From Rhizobium sp. NLR16a (GTDB lineage Bacteria > Pseudomonadota > Alphaproteobacteria > Rhizobiales > Rhizobiaceae), in NCBI RefSeq assembly GCF_017948245.1, contig NZ_CP072866.1, forward strand, positions 372,001 through 436,000: a stretch of 64,000 nucleotides of DNA. The letters run 5' to 3'. The translations under genes were made by a program, and so were the position numbers. Below are positions 28,649-38,570 of this stretch, piece by piece. Below the pieces are notes generated by a model, which was not told where the DNA came from, did no database searches, and worked only from the letters and a program-made list of their open reading frames with translations. Position 1 is the first letter of the stretch, and each line of letters begins with the position of its first letter.

Positions 28649-29692
28649 TTGGAACGGCTGAAGGATCTGGACAGTGTTTCCGCGCGGGTTGGCAGCGGGT
28701 CGGCGTCGTCTCCCTACGAGCGGCGCGGCGTCGTGGCCGCAGCCGTATACCAGCATGGGCAGCGCATTCGCGACATCAGGATAGAGGAGGCTGGCGAATG
28801 GCGGAACCGGGAGGATGCGATCGTCTGGATCGGCCTGCACGAGCCGGATGAAGTGCTGCTGCACCAGATCCAGGCCGAATTCAATCTCCATCCGCTGGCG
28901 ATCGAGGATGCGGCGCAGCCGCACCAGCGTCCGAAGCTGGAGATTTACGGTGACGCGATGTTCATCGTCGCCCGGACCGCCCATATGAAGGATGGCGAGA
29001 TCATCTTCGGCGAAACGCATCTGTTCGTTGGCCGCGGTTATGTCGTCTCCGTTCGCCACGGAGAATCGTCTTCCTATCTGGCCGTCAGGCAGCGATGCGA
29101 GGCGACGCCCGCCGCCCTTGCCCATGGCGAGAACTACATTCTCTATTCCATCCTCGACTTCATCGTCGACAACTACATGCCTGTTATCGAGGTGGTGCAG
29201 GAGGAGGTCGAGATGCTCGAGGATCTCGTGCTGCGCGAACAGCTGGGAAAATCCGACATCGAGCGGCTTTACATGCTGCGGCGCAAGCTTCTGCGGCTGC
29301 GCAACGCAGTAGTGCCACTCGTCGACGTCTGCCGGCGATACGAGCATATCGATCTTCCCGGCATGGATCCGACGCTGCAATCGCTGTTCCGCGATGTGAC
29401 CGATCACGTGCGCCGGGTTCAGGAGGATATCGACGCGTTGCGCGAGGTGCTCGCTTTCGCCTTCGAGGCCAGCGTGATGATCGGCCAGACGGAACAGACG
29501 GCAATCGCCCGCAAGCTCGCCGCCTGGGCGGCGATCCTCGCTGTTCCCACCGCGATCGCCGGCATCTACGGCATGAATTTCAGCGACATGCCGGAATTAA
29601 AATTCCAATATGGCTATTTCGTCGTGTTGGGCGTCATCGCCGTCCTGTGCCTCAGCCTTTTCGGCTTCTTCCGCCGGCGAAAGTGGCTTTAG
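28649..29692 (+). CDS. corA: CorA-family magnesium/divalent metal transporter
   Basis: This 347-residue protein has a long acidic N-terminal cytoplasmic funnel and two membrane helices at the extreme C-terminus. The ion-selectivity motif YGMNF (after AAILAVPTAIAGI) ends the first helix, and the protein ends with a basic FFRRRKWL. CorA works as a pentamer that lets Mg2+ or other divalent ions enter. The start at 28649 is a TTG and is uncertain. The stop codon directly abuts the convergent APH-like gene, leaving no room for a separate terminator. Assignment to CorA rather than the zinc exporter ZntB is supported by the overall pattern but not proven. Confidence 0.9.
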   Translation: MERLKDLDSVSARVGSGSASSPYERRGVVAAAVYQHGQRIRDIRIEEAGEWRNREDAIVWIGLHEPDEVLLHQIQAEFNLHPLAIEDAAQPHQRPKLEIYGDAMFIVARTAHMKDGEIIFGETHLFVGRGYVVSVRHGESSSYLAVRQRCEATPAALAHGENYILYSILDFIVDNYMPVIEVVQEEVEMLEDLVLREQLGKSDIERLYMLRRKLLRLRNAVVPLVDVCRRYEHIDLPGMDPTLQSLFRDVTDHVRRVQEDIDALREVLAFAFEASVMIGQTEQTAIARKLAAWAAILAVPTAIAGIYGMNFSDMPELKFQYGYFVVLGVIAVLCLSLFGFFRRRKWL

Positions 29693-30466
29693 TCAGGACA
29701 GCGCTTTCAGCAGCCGATTTCGGTGTATCCCCATATAGCCGATGTCGTTCAGATAGAGCCTGGCGTCTCCTGCATCGACGTCTTCCGCGAAGGTCTCGTC
29801 GCCGGCCGCAGCCTTTGCCAACATGAAATCGGCAAGGGCTTGGAGCCGCGTGCAGACCATTTCGGGAAGCCCACGCCGTTCTGCCATCGTCGCGCCATAG
29901 GCGGTGCAGAAGATTTCCGCCCGCCGCAGTTGGTCGTCGAGACCGAATGCCACGGAGGCATTGGCAGGATCGGAGAGGGGCGCCCAGCGATAGACCGCAT
30001 AGGCGAGATCCCAAAGGCGCGGGGCGGGATGGGCAGTGTCGAAATCGACGATCCCGACAGCTTCCTGATCGACGGTGGCGACATTGTAGGGCGCAAAGTC
30101 TCCGTGACAGACGATCTCCCGCGGCTCCTGCGGCGGCAGCATCCATATCTGAGCATCGTCATCCGATTCCAGAAAGCCTTGAGATGCTCTATGAAAATCG
30201 CGCAGAAGTCTTGCTGCGGAAATCAGCATGCGCTCCGATCCGACAAGGGGATCACTGAGGTCTTCGCAGACGCGCCCGTCGACATAGCTGACGACCTCCT
30301 GATCGTCGCCGATAATTTGAATGGGCTGCGGAGCCGCCGGGAAGCCGTTGCTTCTGAGATGACGCAAGAACCGGTGCGTGGTCGGCGTCCATGCTCCTGA
30401 TGGTCTGATGACGGTATCGCCGTCGCGCCAGATCTGCCCGGTTCGACCGCCCTCCAATAATTCCAC
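29693..30466 (-). CDS. Aminoglycoside phosphotransferase (APH)-family small-molecule kinase
   Basis: This 257-residue protein has the APH catalytic core. The phosphotransfer loop VCHGDFAPYN contains the HxDxxxxN motif, and IVDFDTAHPAPRLWDLAYA contains the Mg-binding Asp. Genome-neighbour APH proteins of this length in rhizobia often phosphorylate sugars, choline or amino-sugars rather than giving drug resistance, so no substrate is assigned. The start is the GTG at 30466 because AGGAGG lies six bases upstream. This ribosome site overlaps the last codon of the metallo-beta-lactamase-fold gene, so the two are translationally coupled. Confidence 0.85.
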   Translation of the reverse strand: MELLEGGRTGQIWRDGDTVIRPSGAWTPTTHRFLRHLRSNGFPAAPQPIQIIGDDQEVVSYVDGRVCEDLSDPLVGSERMLISAARLLRDFHRASQGFLESDDDAQIWMLPPQEPREIVCHGDFAPYNVATVDQEAVGIVDFDTAHPAPRLWDLAYAVYRWAPLSDPANASVAFGLDDQLRRAEIFCTAYGATMAERRGLPEMVCTRLQALADFMLAKAAAGDETFAEDVDAGDARLYLNDIGYMGIHRNRLLKALS

Positions 30467-30476
30467 GCATGGCCTC

Positions 30477-31394
30477 CTACGCAGATTTCAGTTTTTCGAT
30501 ATGGGCCTGAACCGTAGCGCCAAGGTTCGTCTCATGGCAGTTCCGGTAGAACGCCGCCGTGTCCGACGGCATCCCGTTGGGAATGGCGACGAAGTCGTCA
30601 AGCCGGAAACCACTTGTACTGCCGAGTTGCGGGTCAGCCAGCTGGCTTTCACTCAGGGCGCCGACGCGAACGGCCAAGTCTTGGAAATAAGCGAGGTTCT
30701 CGTCCACTGCCGAAGGCGTCGATGTTCTGCCGTGTGCGGGAATGACCAGTTTCGCATCAAGGTCACGGATAAGCCTGAGTGAGGAGCGGATCTGGCGAAG
30801 ATCATCGGCACTCCTGCTCCAGACTTCGGGAATGGGATATTCCACCGCGTCGACGGCGAGGCAGATGCGGAGTTCCGGAATCCAGACGGCGATATGGTCA
30901 GGCGTGTGTCCCGGCGTGTGAATGAGTTCCAGCGTCAGATCGCCGCCGTTAAGGACCATCGAGCCGGAGAAGGTGATATCCGGGCCGATAAGTTCGACGT
31001 TCGCAAACCGCGTTTCCTGTCTCGCCTTGTCCTTCAGGATCTGCTGCGTAGAGGCATCACGCAGACGGTCGAGCGCGGCGGCATGCGCGATGATCGGAGC
31101 ACGCCCTGAAACCGCAGTGTTCCCCCAGAAGTGATCCCAATCCATATGCGAATTGACGACGATCAGCGGGCGATCCTCGCCTCTGTCCCCAACCAGATCG
31201 AGCGCAATCCGGCACAGTTCCGGCGTGCCGAGCGTATCGATCAGGACATTGAACCTCTCGGTCCGCACAAACACGGCATCGACCTCGTCTCCCGCCCGGA
31301 GGATAATGATGCGCTCGTCAAGTCCGGGATAGGAGCACAATTCTACCGCTGGGTTCACGTCTGCCCGCCTTCGCTGCAATCGCAGTGATATCAT
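30477..31394 (-). CDS. Metallo-beta-lactamase-fold hydrolase
   Basis: This 305-residue protein has the metal-binding motif HMDWDH (a form of HxHxDH in which the first His is replaced within NSHMDWDHFWGN), followed by HTPGHTPDHIAVW and a late LVIPAHGRTST. These fit a binuclear zinc or iron hydrolase of the glyoxalase-II/lactonase type. The substrate is unknown; lactones, thioesters or phosphate esters are possible. The first residues may be over-extended: a GTG at 31358 with an AAGGCGGG sequence before it is an alternative start. It is transcribed with the following APH-like gene. Confidence 0.85.
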   Translation of the reverse strand: MISLRLQRRRADVNPAVELCSYPGLDERIIILRAGDEVDAVFVRTERFNVLIDTLGTPELCRIALDLVGDRGEDRPLIVVNSHMDWDHFWGNTAVSGRAPIIAHAAALDRLRDASTQQILKDKARQETRFANVELIGPDITFSGSMVLNGGDLTLELIHTPGHTPDHIAVWIPELRICLAVDAVEYPIPEVWSRSADDLRQIRSSLRLIRDLDAKLVIPAHGRTSTPSAVDENLAYFQDLAVRVGALSESQLADPQLGSTSGFRLDDFVAIPNGMPSDTAAFYRNCHETNLGATVQAHIEKLKSA

Positions 31395-31428
31395 CTACTA
31401 CATCAAATCTCGTTTGGATGCTCGCCCT

Positions 31429-31791
31429 CTAAGGGCTTCCCGATTTCCGCTCCACCGGCACTGGCACATCCCACCGTTCCATCACGGCGTTCGGCACAGC
31501 GGCCGCGCAGATCACTATAACGCTGGGCTTCGAGCGGTCGAGGCTCTTCGGCGTCCATCGTGCCTGCAGGGGCACCGCGCATCGGGGCACAAGCACCTTC
31601 GCATTGGGTTCTAGCACGTTCCACTGCTCGTGCGCCTTGGCGTTCTCCTGTGCGATGAAGCGCCTGGCCTTTTCGCGGATTTCGAACAGGCCGTGCTTAT
31701 CCGGCGTCGAGCGATCGGTCTCGATGCTCCAGGAGGCGAGGCAGGGTATGCAAGCCGTGAGGGCGGTGATGAAGACTATTGATCGAAGCAT
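31429..31791 (-). CDS. Small exported protein of unknown function
   Basis: This 120-residue protein has a signal-peptide-like N-terminus (SIVFITALTACIPCLAS) and a mature part of about 100 residues with two Cys (VPRCAVPLQ and VIVICAAAVP). It ends VPVPVERKSGSP. The two Cys could form a disulfide in the periplasm. I recognise no domain. It ends 35 bases before the metallo-beta-lactamase-fold gene start, so cotranscription is possible. Confidence 0.6.
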   Translation of the reverse strand: MLRSIVFITALTACIPCLASWSIETDRSTPDKHGLFEIREKARRFIAQENAKAHEQWNVLEPNAKVLVPRCAVPLQARWTPKSLDRSKPSVIVICAAAVPNAVMERWDVPVPVERKSGSP

Positions 31792-32005
31792 TGATGGGCT
31801 CTCAACCGCTCGAGATTTCCGGATCGGAAACAGTCGGACGATCTTTTATCGCATGGCGGCAATATCTCTACCGGCAAATCGTGAGGACTTCCTTCTCTCG
31901 CTGAGCGAGATCGGCCTGCCGGATCACGTCGTCTCCCACCTCGCGCGCAGGCGCGTTCAGCCTTTAGCCATGTGCCCCATGCAGCCGTGAATTGACGGTT
32001 TGAGT

Positions 32006-32030
32006 GGAACAACCTCCGCCAAAAGAAGTT
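32006..32030 (+). promoter_or_regulatory. EcfG-type promoter before glgE
   Basis: GGAAC at 32006-32010 and AGTT at 32027-32030 are separated by 16 bases. This is a near-match to the alphaproteobacterial general-stress sigma EcfG consensus (GGAAC-N16/17-CGTT) and places the transcript start at about 32040. It lies 31 bases before the chosen glgE start codon. Confidence 0.6.
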
Positions 32031-32060
32031 TGCCTGAAAAGCAACACGAGGCGGCGGCCG

Positions 32061-35000
32061 ATGTTACTCTCTGCGAAGCAGGGTGCGTTCAGCACCCCAC
32101 CCCGGATCTATTATGTCAACCCGCTACTTCTCCAAGGCATCGATGCATGGCGCGAGGTTTTCGACCATGCGGCGGATACCGGCTTTGAGTATGTTCTGAC
32201 GGCGCCGCTCTTCGACCGAGGCGGGGACTGCAGCGTCTTTACCTCCCGGGATTTCGATCGGCTCGATCCTGAACTGCAGCTCGGAAGCGCGGTCGATGAT
32301 GGGATATCGCGCCTGTCGGAGGCCGCTGACAAGAGCGGCGTCGGCCTGATGATGGACCTGATGCTCGACGGGAAAGTCGGCGATGCGCAAGTGGGCTTTC
32401 GTCCGATCGATCCTCGACGCTCGCCGCTCGATCCGGCGGAGCCGATGAACACGATCGGGTCCGAGCGGCAATTGCGTTTGTTGGGGGAGTGGACCGAACG
32501 GCTGTGGCGGCTGTCCGGGCTCGGCCTCTCCGGCTACCGAGTGCTCGGGATCGATCGCGCTGAACCGGCGCTTTTCAAATCGCTGATCGCTGCGGTGCGC
32601 GAGAAGGCTGACGCGCAATTCCTCGCCTGGACGCCCGGCACCGACTTTGCGGTAAGAAGAGGGATCGCGGATGCGGGCTTTTCTGGATGTTTTTCATCGA
32701 TGGCCTGGTGGGATCTCGACGAGAGATGGTTCGTCGAGGAGCATCGCGTTCAGGAGGCGCTCGGCTGGCAAATTGCCTTTCCCGAACCGCCCTTTGCCAG
32801 ACGGATTGCGCATGGGACCGAGAGCCGTGAAATTCTCGAGCGGCGTGCCGTCAGAGCGCTGCGGCTCGCCGCCTCGCTCGGCGGCGGCCTCATGGTTCCG
32901 ATTGGTTTCGAATATGGTGCGGCGACGCCGCTCGATCCAACCCACGGCGATGGTTCGGGGCTGCGGAAGCTGCGCCATGATCTCGCCTTCGACATCTCCT
33001 CTGAAATACGCGCCGCCAATGCCGAGATCGGCAGGCCCGGCCACGCGCGCGCTCCGTCGCTTCGCCTGATCCGCAACGCCAACGGGCCGGTCTCCGCGCT
33101 TGTGCAATCCGAGGAGCAGGATCTCCGCAGTGCATCGAATGTGCGGTTCGTCCTGATTAACCGGGACCTCCGGAGAAGCGCGCCCGCGCCGATGACGGCG
33201 GTTCGCGAGGCGGTGTCCGGCTATCTTCCCGTCGCGGCCGATGGCGCAATCCTGCGCCTGCGGGCCGGGGAGACGCGGATCATCGGAGCCAGAGCGCCGG
33301 AGCCGATCACATCCCGACCCGCCCTCGACGTTGAGCAGGCGATCGCTTCGCCGCGGCTTGCCATCGAAAACATCATGCCGCGGGTCGATGACGGACGCTT
33401 TCCTGTCAAGCGGGTGGTCGGCGAGACCGTCACCGTCGAGGCCGATCTATTCGCCGACGGTCACGACCCGATCGCGGCCGTCCTGCTCTGGCGGCCGCAC
33501 GACGCCATGGCGGAGTGGAACGAGACTGAGATGCAGCTGGTCGAGAACGACCGCTGGCGCGCCGAATTCCTGCTGGAGCGCATCGGACGCTACGAGTTCG
33601 CGGTCGAAGCGTGGAAGAATCCGTTCGCGATCTTCCGCTACGAACTGACCAAGAAGAACGATGCCAGGTTGGACCTGAAGCTGGAGCTTCAGGAGGGGTT
33701 GAACCTCGTGCGCGCCGCGAGGGCCGAAGCGCCGGCGGCACTCGGCGCCGACTTGCAGGCGCTCATCGACGGTCTGGAAAACGCCTCGGATGCCGAGCGC
33801 ACGGCAATCCTGCTCGACCCCGAGACCTCCGAGTTGATGAACAAGGCTGACAGGCGGCCCTTCCGGCTTCGCTCCACGACAAGCGCCGTCGATGCTGAAC
33901 GCAAGTCGGCGGCCTTCGCCAGCTGGTATCAGATCTTCCCGCGCTCACAGAGCGGCGATCCCAATCGGCACGGCACCTTCGACGACGTCATCCCGAGATT
34001 GTCTGCCATCCGCGACATGGGTTTCGACGTGCTCTACTTCCCGCCGATCCATCCGATTGGAACGACCAACCGAAAGGGACGCAATAACAGCCTGAAGGCA
34101 GCGCCTGATGATCCCGGAAGTCCCTATGCCATCGGTTCCGAGGAGGGCGGCCATGATGCCATTCATCCCGAGCTTGGCGATTTCGAGGATTTCGGCCGGC
34201 TGGTCGAGGAGGCGGGCCGGCATGGGTTGGAGATCGCGCTCGATCTCGCGATCCAGGCTTCGCCCGATCATCCCTGGCTGACGGAACATCCCGGCTGGTT
34301 CGACTGGAGGCCCGACGGCACGATCAAATATGCCGAGAACCCGCCGAAAAAGTACGAGGACATCGTCAATGTCGATTTCTATACGAAAGACGCGCTGCCC
34401 TCTCTATGGGTGGAACTCAGGGATATTGTCCAGCTTTGGGTCGACCAGGGCGTCAAGCTGTTTCGTGTCGACAATCCGCACACAAAGCCATTTCCGTTCT
34501 GGGAATGGCTGATCGGCGATATCAGGGCGCGCCATCCCGACGTCGTCTTCCTGTCGGAAGCCTTCACCAAGCCGAAGGTCATGTACCGGTTGGCGAAGAT
34601 TGGCTTCTCCCAGTCCTACACATACTTCACCTGGCGCAATACCAAGTGGGAGCTCGAGCAATATATGCGAGAGCTGACCGAGACGGCGCCGAAGGAATTC
34701 TTCCGCCCGCATTTCTTCGTCAACACCCATGACATCAATCCGGAGTTTCTGCAGAACGCGCCGCGCCCGGCCTTCCTGATCCGCGCGGCACTCGCCGCGA
34801 CGCTTTCCGGTCTGTGGGGCGTTTATAACGGCTTCGAACTCTGCGAGGGCCGTCCCGACGCCAAGCGCAAGGAATATGCCGACAGCGAGAAATACGAGAT
34901 CCGCGCCTGGGATTACGACCGGCCGGGCAACATCATCGCCGAAATCAGGATGCTGAACCGCATTCGGAACGAAAATACCGCGCTGCATTCGCATCTCGGG

Positions 35001-35288
35001 CTGACGCTGCTGAACGCCTGGAATGACAACATCCTGTTCTTCGAGAAGGCGAGCCAAGCCCGCGACAATGTCTTGCTGATCGCGATCAGCCTTGACCCCC
35101 ATAATTTTCAGGAAAGCGATGTCGAACTGCCGCTTTGGAAGTGGTCGTTGGATGATGGCAGCGCGCTCGACGCCGAGGACTTGGTCACGGGGCACCGGTT
35201 CAGGTGGAACGGCAAGCGGCAGAGAGTGGGTTTCAATCCTCAGATCCTGCCCTTTGCGATCTGGCGCGTTCGCGCAGCGGAGGCATGA
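32061..35288 (+). CDS. glgE: Alpha-1,4-glucan:maltose-1-phosphate maltosyltransferase with N-terminal extension
   Basis: GlgE adds maltose units from maltose-1-phosphate to growing alpha-1,4-glucan. The C-terminal part (from about residue 430) matches the GH13_3 architecture. The nucleophile lies in LFRVDNPHTKP (D804), the acid in FLSEAF (E833) and the third Asp in NTHDIN (D891). The usual family length is about 660-700 residues. Here 1075 are encoded, and the extra 400 N-terminal residues look like a degenerate GH13-type barrel (YVNPLLLQGIDAWREVFDHAADTGFEYVLTAPLF) without obvious catalytic residues. An ATG at 32004 is in frame, but the ATG at 32061 is chosen because the EcfG-type promoter box overlaps the region between them. 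It is followed without a gap by treS-maltokinase and glgB. Confidence 0.9.
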   Translation: MLLSAKQGAFSTPPRIYYVNPLLLQGIDAWREVFDHAADTGFEYVLTAPLFDRGGDCSVFTSRDFDRLDPELQLGSAVDDGISRLSEAADKSGVGLMMDLMLDGKVGDAQVGFRPIDPRRSPLDPAEPMNTIGSERQLRLLGEWTERLWRLSGLGLSGYRVLGIDRAEPALFKSLIAAVREKADAQFLAWTPGTDFAVRRGIADAGFSGCFSSMAWWDLDERWFVEEHRVQEALGWQIAFPEPPFARRIAHGTESREILERRAVRALRLAASLGGGLMVPIGFEYGAATPLDPTHGDGSGLRKLRHDLAFDISSEIRAANAEIGRPGHARAPSLRLIRNANGPVSALVQSEEQDLRSASNVRFVLINRDLRRSAPAPMTAVREAVSGYLPVAADGAILRLRAGETRIIGARAPEPITSRPALDVEQAIASPRLAIENIMPRVDDGRFPVKRVVGETVTVEADLFADGHDPIAAVLLWRPHDAMAEWNETEMQLVENDRWRAEFLLERIGRYEFAVEAWKNPFAIFRYELTKKNDARLDLKLELQEGLNLVRAARAEAPAALGADLQALIDGLENASDAERTAILLDPETSELMNKADRRPFRLRSTTSAVDAERKSAAFASWYQIFPRSQSGDPNRHGTFDDVIPRLSAIRDMGFDVLYFPPIHPIGTTNRKGRNNSLKAAPDDPGSPYAIGSEEGGHDAIHPELGDFEDFGRLVEEAGRHGLEIALDLAIQASPDHPWLTEHPGWFDWRPDGTIKYAENPPKKYEDIVNVDFYTKDALPSLWVELRDIVQLWVDQGVKLFRVDNPHTKPFPFWEWLIGDIRARHPDVVFLSEAFTKPKVMYRLAKIGFSQSYTYFTWRNTKWELEQYMRELTETAPKEFFRPHFFVNTHDINPEFLQNAPRPAFLIRAALAATLSGLWGVYNGFELCEGRPDAKRKEYADSEKYEIRAWDYDRPGNIIAEIRMLNRIRNENTALHSHLGLTLLNAWNDNILFFEKASQARDNVLLIAISLDPHNFQESDVELPLWKWSLDDGSALDAEDLVTGHRFRWNGKRQRVGFNPQILPFAIWRVRAAEA

Positions 35289-38200
35289 ATGGACACGATG
35301 AATCCCGGTAGCGTCGACCCGCTGCTCTGGTACAAGGATGCGATCATCTACCAGCTGCACATCAAGTCATTCTACGACGCCAATGGCGACGGCGTCGGCG
35401 ATTTTGCCGGCCTGCACCAGAAGCTCGATCACGTCGCAGCGCTCGGCGTCAACGCGATCTGGCTTTTGCCTTTCTTTCCCTCACCGCGTCGTGACGACGG
35501 CTACGACATCGCCGACTACGGCAATGTCAGCCCGGATTACGGGACTATGGAGGATTTCCGCGCCTTCGTCGACGCCGCCCACCAGCGCAATATCCGTGTC
35601 ATCATCGAGCTCGTCATCAACCACACCTCCGACCAGCATCCCTGGTTCCAGCGGGCACGTCATGCACCTGCGGGATCGCCGGAGCGGGATTTCTATGTCT
35701 GGTCGGACAGCGATCAGAAATTTCCGGAAACGCGCATCATCTTCCTCGACACGGAAAAATCGAACTGGACGTGGGATGCCGTCGCCGGCGCCTATTATTG
35801 GCACCGCTTCTATTCCCACCAGCCCGACCTCAATTTCGACAGCCCGCTTGTTATGGAGGAGCTGCTGAAGGTGATGCGCTTCTGGCTGGAGACCGGTATC
35901 GACGGTTTCCGCCTCGATGCGATTCCGTACCTCGTCGAGCGCGAGGGGACGATCAACGAAAACCTTCCCGAGACGCACGCAATCCTCAAGCGCATCCGTG
36001 CCGCCCTCGATGCCACTCATCCCGGCGTGATGCTGCTTGCCGAAGCCAATCAATGGCCGGAGGACACGCGCGAATATTTCGGCGAAGGCGACGAATGCCA
36101 TATGGCGTTCCACTTCCCGCTGATGCCGCGCATGTACATGGCGATTGCCAAGGAAGACCGCTTCCCGATCACCGACATCCTGCGCCAGACGCCTGAAATC
36201 CCGGAGAATTGCCAATGGGCGATCTTCTTGCGCAATCACGACGAACTGACGCTTGAGATGGTCACCGACGCCGAGCGGGACTATCTCTGGGAGACCTATG
36301 CTTCCGACAAGCGCGCCCGCATCAATCTCGGCATCAGGCGGCGCCTGGCGCCGCTGATGGAACGCGACCGCCGGCGCATAGAGTTGATGAACGCGCTTCT
36401 TCTGTCGATGCCGGGGACGCCCGTTATCTATTACGGTGATGAGATCGGCATGGGCGACAACATCTATCTCGGCGACCGCGACGGGGTGCGGACGCCGATG
36501 CAATGGTCACCCGACCGCAATGGCGGCTTCTCCCGAACGGACCCGGCGCGCCTCGTCCTGCCGCCGATCGCCGATCCGCTCTACGGCTTCGAGGCTGTCA
36601 ATGTCGAAGCCCAGAGCACCGATGCGCATTCGCTGCTTAACTGGACGCGCAAGATGCTGGCGCTGCGCGGTCGGCATCCGGCCTTCGGACGCGGTTCGCT
36701 GCGTTTCCTCTCGCCTGAGAACCGCAAGATCCTGGCCTATCTCAGGGAATATGAAGGCGAGACGCTGATGTGCGTCGCAAACCTCTCGCGACTGCCCCAG
36801 GCGGTCGAGCTCGACCTCTCGGCCTTCGAGGGCCGCGTGCCGATCGAACTGACGGGCATGTCGCCCTTTCCGCCGATCGGGCAACTGACCTATCTCCTGA
36901 CGCTGCCGCCCTATGGCTTCTTCTGGTTTCAGCTGGAGGCCGATGCCGATCCGCCGGCATGGCGTACTGCTCCGCCCGAACAGCTTCCCGATCTCATGAC
37001 GATGGTCCTCCGCCGCGGTCTGCTCGACCTCGTCGATGAACCGCGGCTGGGACGCGTCCTCAGCAACGAAATTCTGCCCGCCTACCTCTCCAAACGGCGG
37101 TGGTTCGGCGCAAAGGATCAGCCGCTTCAGGCGGCTCGACTGATTTCGGCGACGCCGATCCCCTATGCCGATGGGATCGTTCTCGGCGAGTTGGAGGTGG
37201 AGCTGCCGGATCACAGCGAATCCTATCAGTTGCCGCTGGCGGTCGCCTGGGATGATGCGCAACCCTCCGCTCTGACACAGCAGCTTGCGCTCGGGCGGGT
37301 TCGTCAGGGCAGGCGGGTCGGCTTCCTGACAGATGGGTTCGCGGTCGAGCCGATGGCGCGCGGTATCCTGCGCGGGCTGACCGACCGCTCGCGCATCACC
37401 GGACGTACCGGCACCCTCGAATTTCTCGGCACCGAGCGGCTCGACCGCCTACAGGTTACCGACGGCATGCCGGTTCATTGGCTATCGGCCGAACAATCCA
37501 ACAGTTCGCTGATCGTCGGCGACGTCGCCATGATCAAGCTGATCCGGCACATCTTTCCGGGCGTCCATCCGGAAGTCGAGATGACGCGGTTTCTGACCTG
37601 CGCGGGTTACCATCACACCGCTCCACTCCTCGGCGAGGTCGCGCATACGGATTCCAGTGGGCGTCGCTCGACCTTGATCATCGTCCAGGGCGCGATCCGC
37701 AACCAGGGCGACGCCTGGAACTGGATGCTGAATAATCTGCGCCGCGCGGCCGACGAGCTCGTGTTGAACGATCCGGCGGTCGAGCCCGGCGACGACGTCT
37801 TCCGGCCGCTGATCAGCTTCGTTGCCATGGTCGGTATGAGGCTCGGCGAGTTACACGTCGTGCTCTCCGGGGAAAACGCGGACGAGGCTTTCAGCCCTGT
37901 GGTCGCTGGCGACGATGAGGTCGAGGCGATCAAGAAGGCGGTGGCGGGCGAAGTCGCCTATGCCATGTCGAAGCTTGCCGAGCGCGAGGAAAATGCCGAG
38001 CCCGCTATCGATCTGCTCGCCCGTCCGCTTCTGGAACGCCGCTCCGAACTGGTTGAACTTGGCGCGCGCCTGGCGGAGAGCGCCCGCGGCACGCTGATGA
38101 CGCGTACGCATGGCGACTTCCATCTCGGTCAGATCCTGGTCAGTGAGGGCGACGCCGTCATCATCGATTTCGAGGGCGAACCCGCGAAAAACCTTGCTGA

Positions 38201-38570
38201 ACGCCGCGCCAAGACAGTTCCGCTGCGCGATGTCGCCGGGCTTCTCCGGTCGCTCAGCTATCTCGTCGCCACCGCCCAGCTCGACAATGACGCGGTCACC
38301 GAACACGAAAACGAGGTGCGCCGTGACGCCATCGCCCGTTTCGGGCGCAATGCCGAGCAGGCTTTTCTCGATGCCTATTGGCAGGCGGTCTCGACCTCGA
38401 AGGCGCTCGCCATGCCGACCGAACAAAGACGGAGGGTTCTCGATGCTTTTCTTCTCGAAAAGGCGGCATACGAAATCGCCTATGAGGCCCGCATCAGGCC
38501 GAAATGGCTGCCGATCCCGCTTGCCGGCCTTACCGAAATCGTATCGCGCTTAGCGGGGGTCGAGGCATGA
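35289..38570 (+). CDS. treS: Trehalose synthase fused to maltokinase (TreS-Mak)
   Basis: This is a 1093-residue bifunctional protein. Residues 1 to about 560 are a GH13_16 isomerase that converts trehalose and maltose, with catalytic D210 ([10 protein letters not shown]), E252 (LLAEANQ) and D318 (RNHDELT). The rest is a maltokinase (Pep2 type) with the APH-like motif THGDFHLGQ (D943) and IIDFEGEP, which makes maltose-1-phosphate with ATP. This supplies GlgE, encoded directly upstream: the start codon follows the glgE stop with no gap. The fusion allows trehalose to be channelled to alpha-glucan. It overlaps glgB by four bases. The gene is probably transcribed from the EcfG-type promoter before glgE, linking it to osmotic and desiccation stress. 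Confidence 0.95.
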   Translation: MDTMNPGSVDPLLWYKDAIIYQLHIKSFYDANGDGVGDFAGLHQKLDHVAALGVNAIWLLPFFPSPRRDDGYDIADYGNVSPDYGTMEDFRAFVDAAHQRNIRVIIELVINHTSDQHPWFQRARHAPAGSPERDFYVWSDSDQKFPETRIIFLDTEKSNWTWDAVAGAYYWHRFYSHQPDLNFDSPLVMEELLKVMRFWLETGIDGFRLDAIPYLVEREGTINENLPETHAILKRIRAALDATHPGVMLLAEANQWPEDTREYFGEGDECHMAFHFPLMPRMYMAIAKEDRFPITDILRQTPEIPENCQWAIFLRNHDELTLEMVTDAERDYLWETYASDKRARINLGIRRRLAPLMERDRRRIELMNALLLSMPGTPVIYYGDEIGMGDNIYLGDRDGVRTPMQWSPDRNGGFSRTDPARLVLPPIADPLYGFEAVNVEAQSTDAHSLLNWTRKMLALRGRHPAFGRGSLRFLSPENRKILAYLREYEGETLMCVANLSRLPQAVELDLSAFEGRVPIELTGMSPFPPIGQLTYLLTLPPYGFFWFQLEADADPPAWRTAPPEQLPDLMTMVLRRGLLDLVDEPRLGRVLSNEILPAYLSKRRWFGAKDQPLQAARLISATPIPYADGIVLGELEVELPDHSESYQLPLAVAWDDAQPSALTQQLALGRVRQGRRVGFLTDGFAVEPMARGILRGLTDRSRITGRTGTLEFLGTERLDRLQVTDGMPVHWLSAEQSNSSLIVGDVAMIKLIRHIFPGVHPEVEMTRFLTCAGYHHTAPLLGEVAHTDSSGRRSTLIIVQGAIRNQGDAWNWMLNNLRRAADELVLNDPAVEPGDDVFRPLISFVAMVGMRLGELHVVLSGENADEAFSPVVAGDDEVEAIKKAVAGEVAYAMSKLAEREENAEPAIDLLARPLLERRSELVELGARLAESARGTLMTRTHGDFHLGQILVSEGDAVIIDFEGEPAKNLAERRAKTVPLRDVAGLLRSLSYLVATAQLDNDAVTEHENEVRRDAIARFGRNAEQAFLDAYWQAVSTSKALAMPTEQRRRVLDAFLLEKAAYEIAYEARIRPKWLPIPLAGLTEIVSRLAGVEA

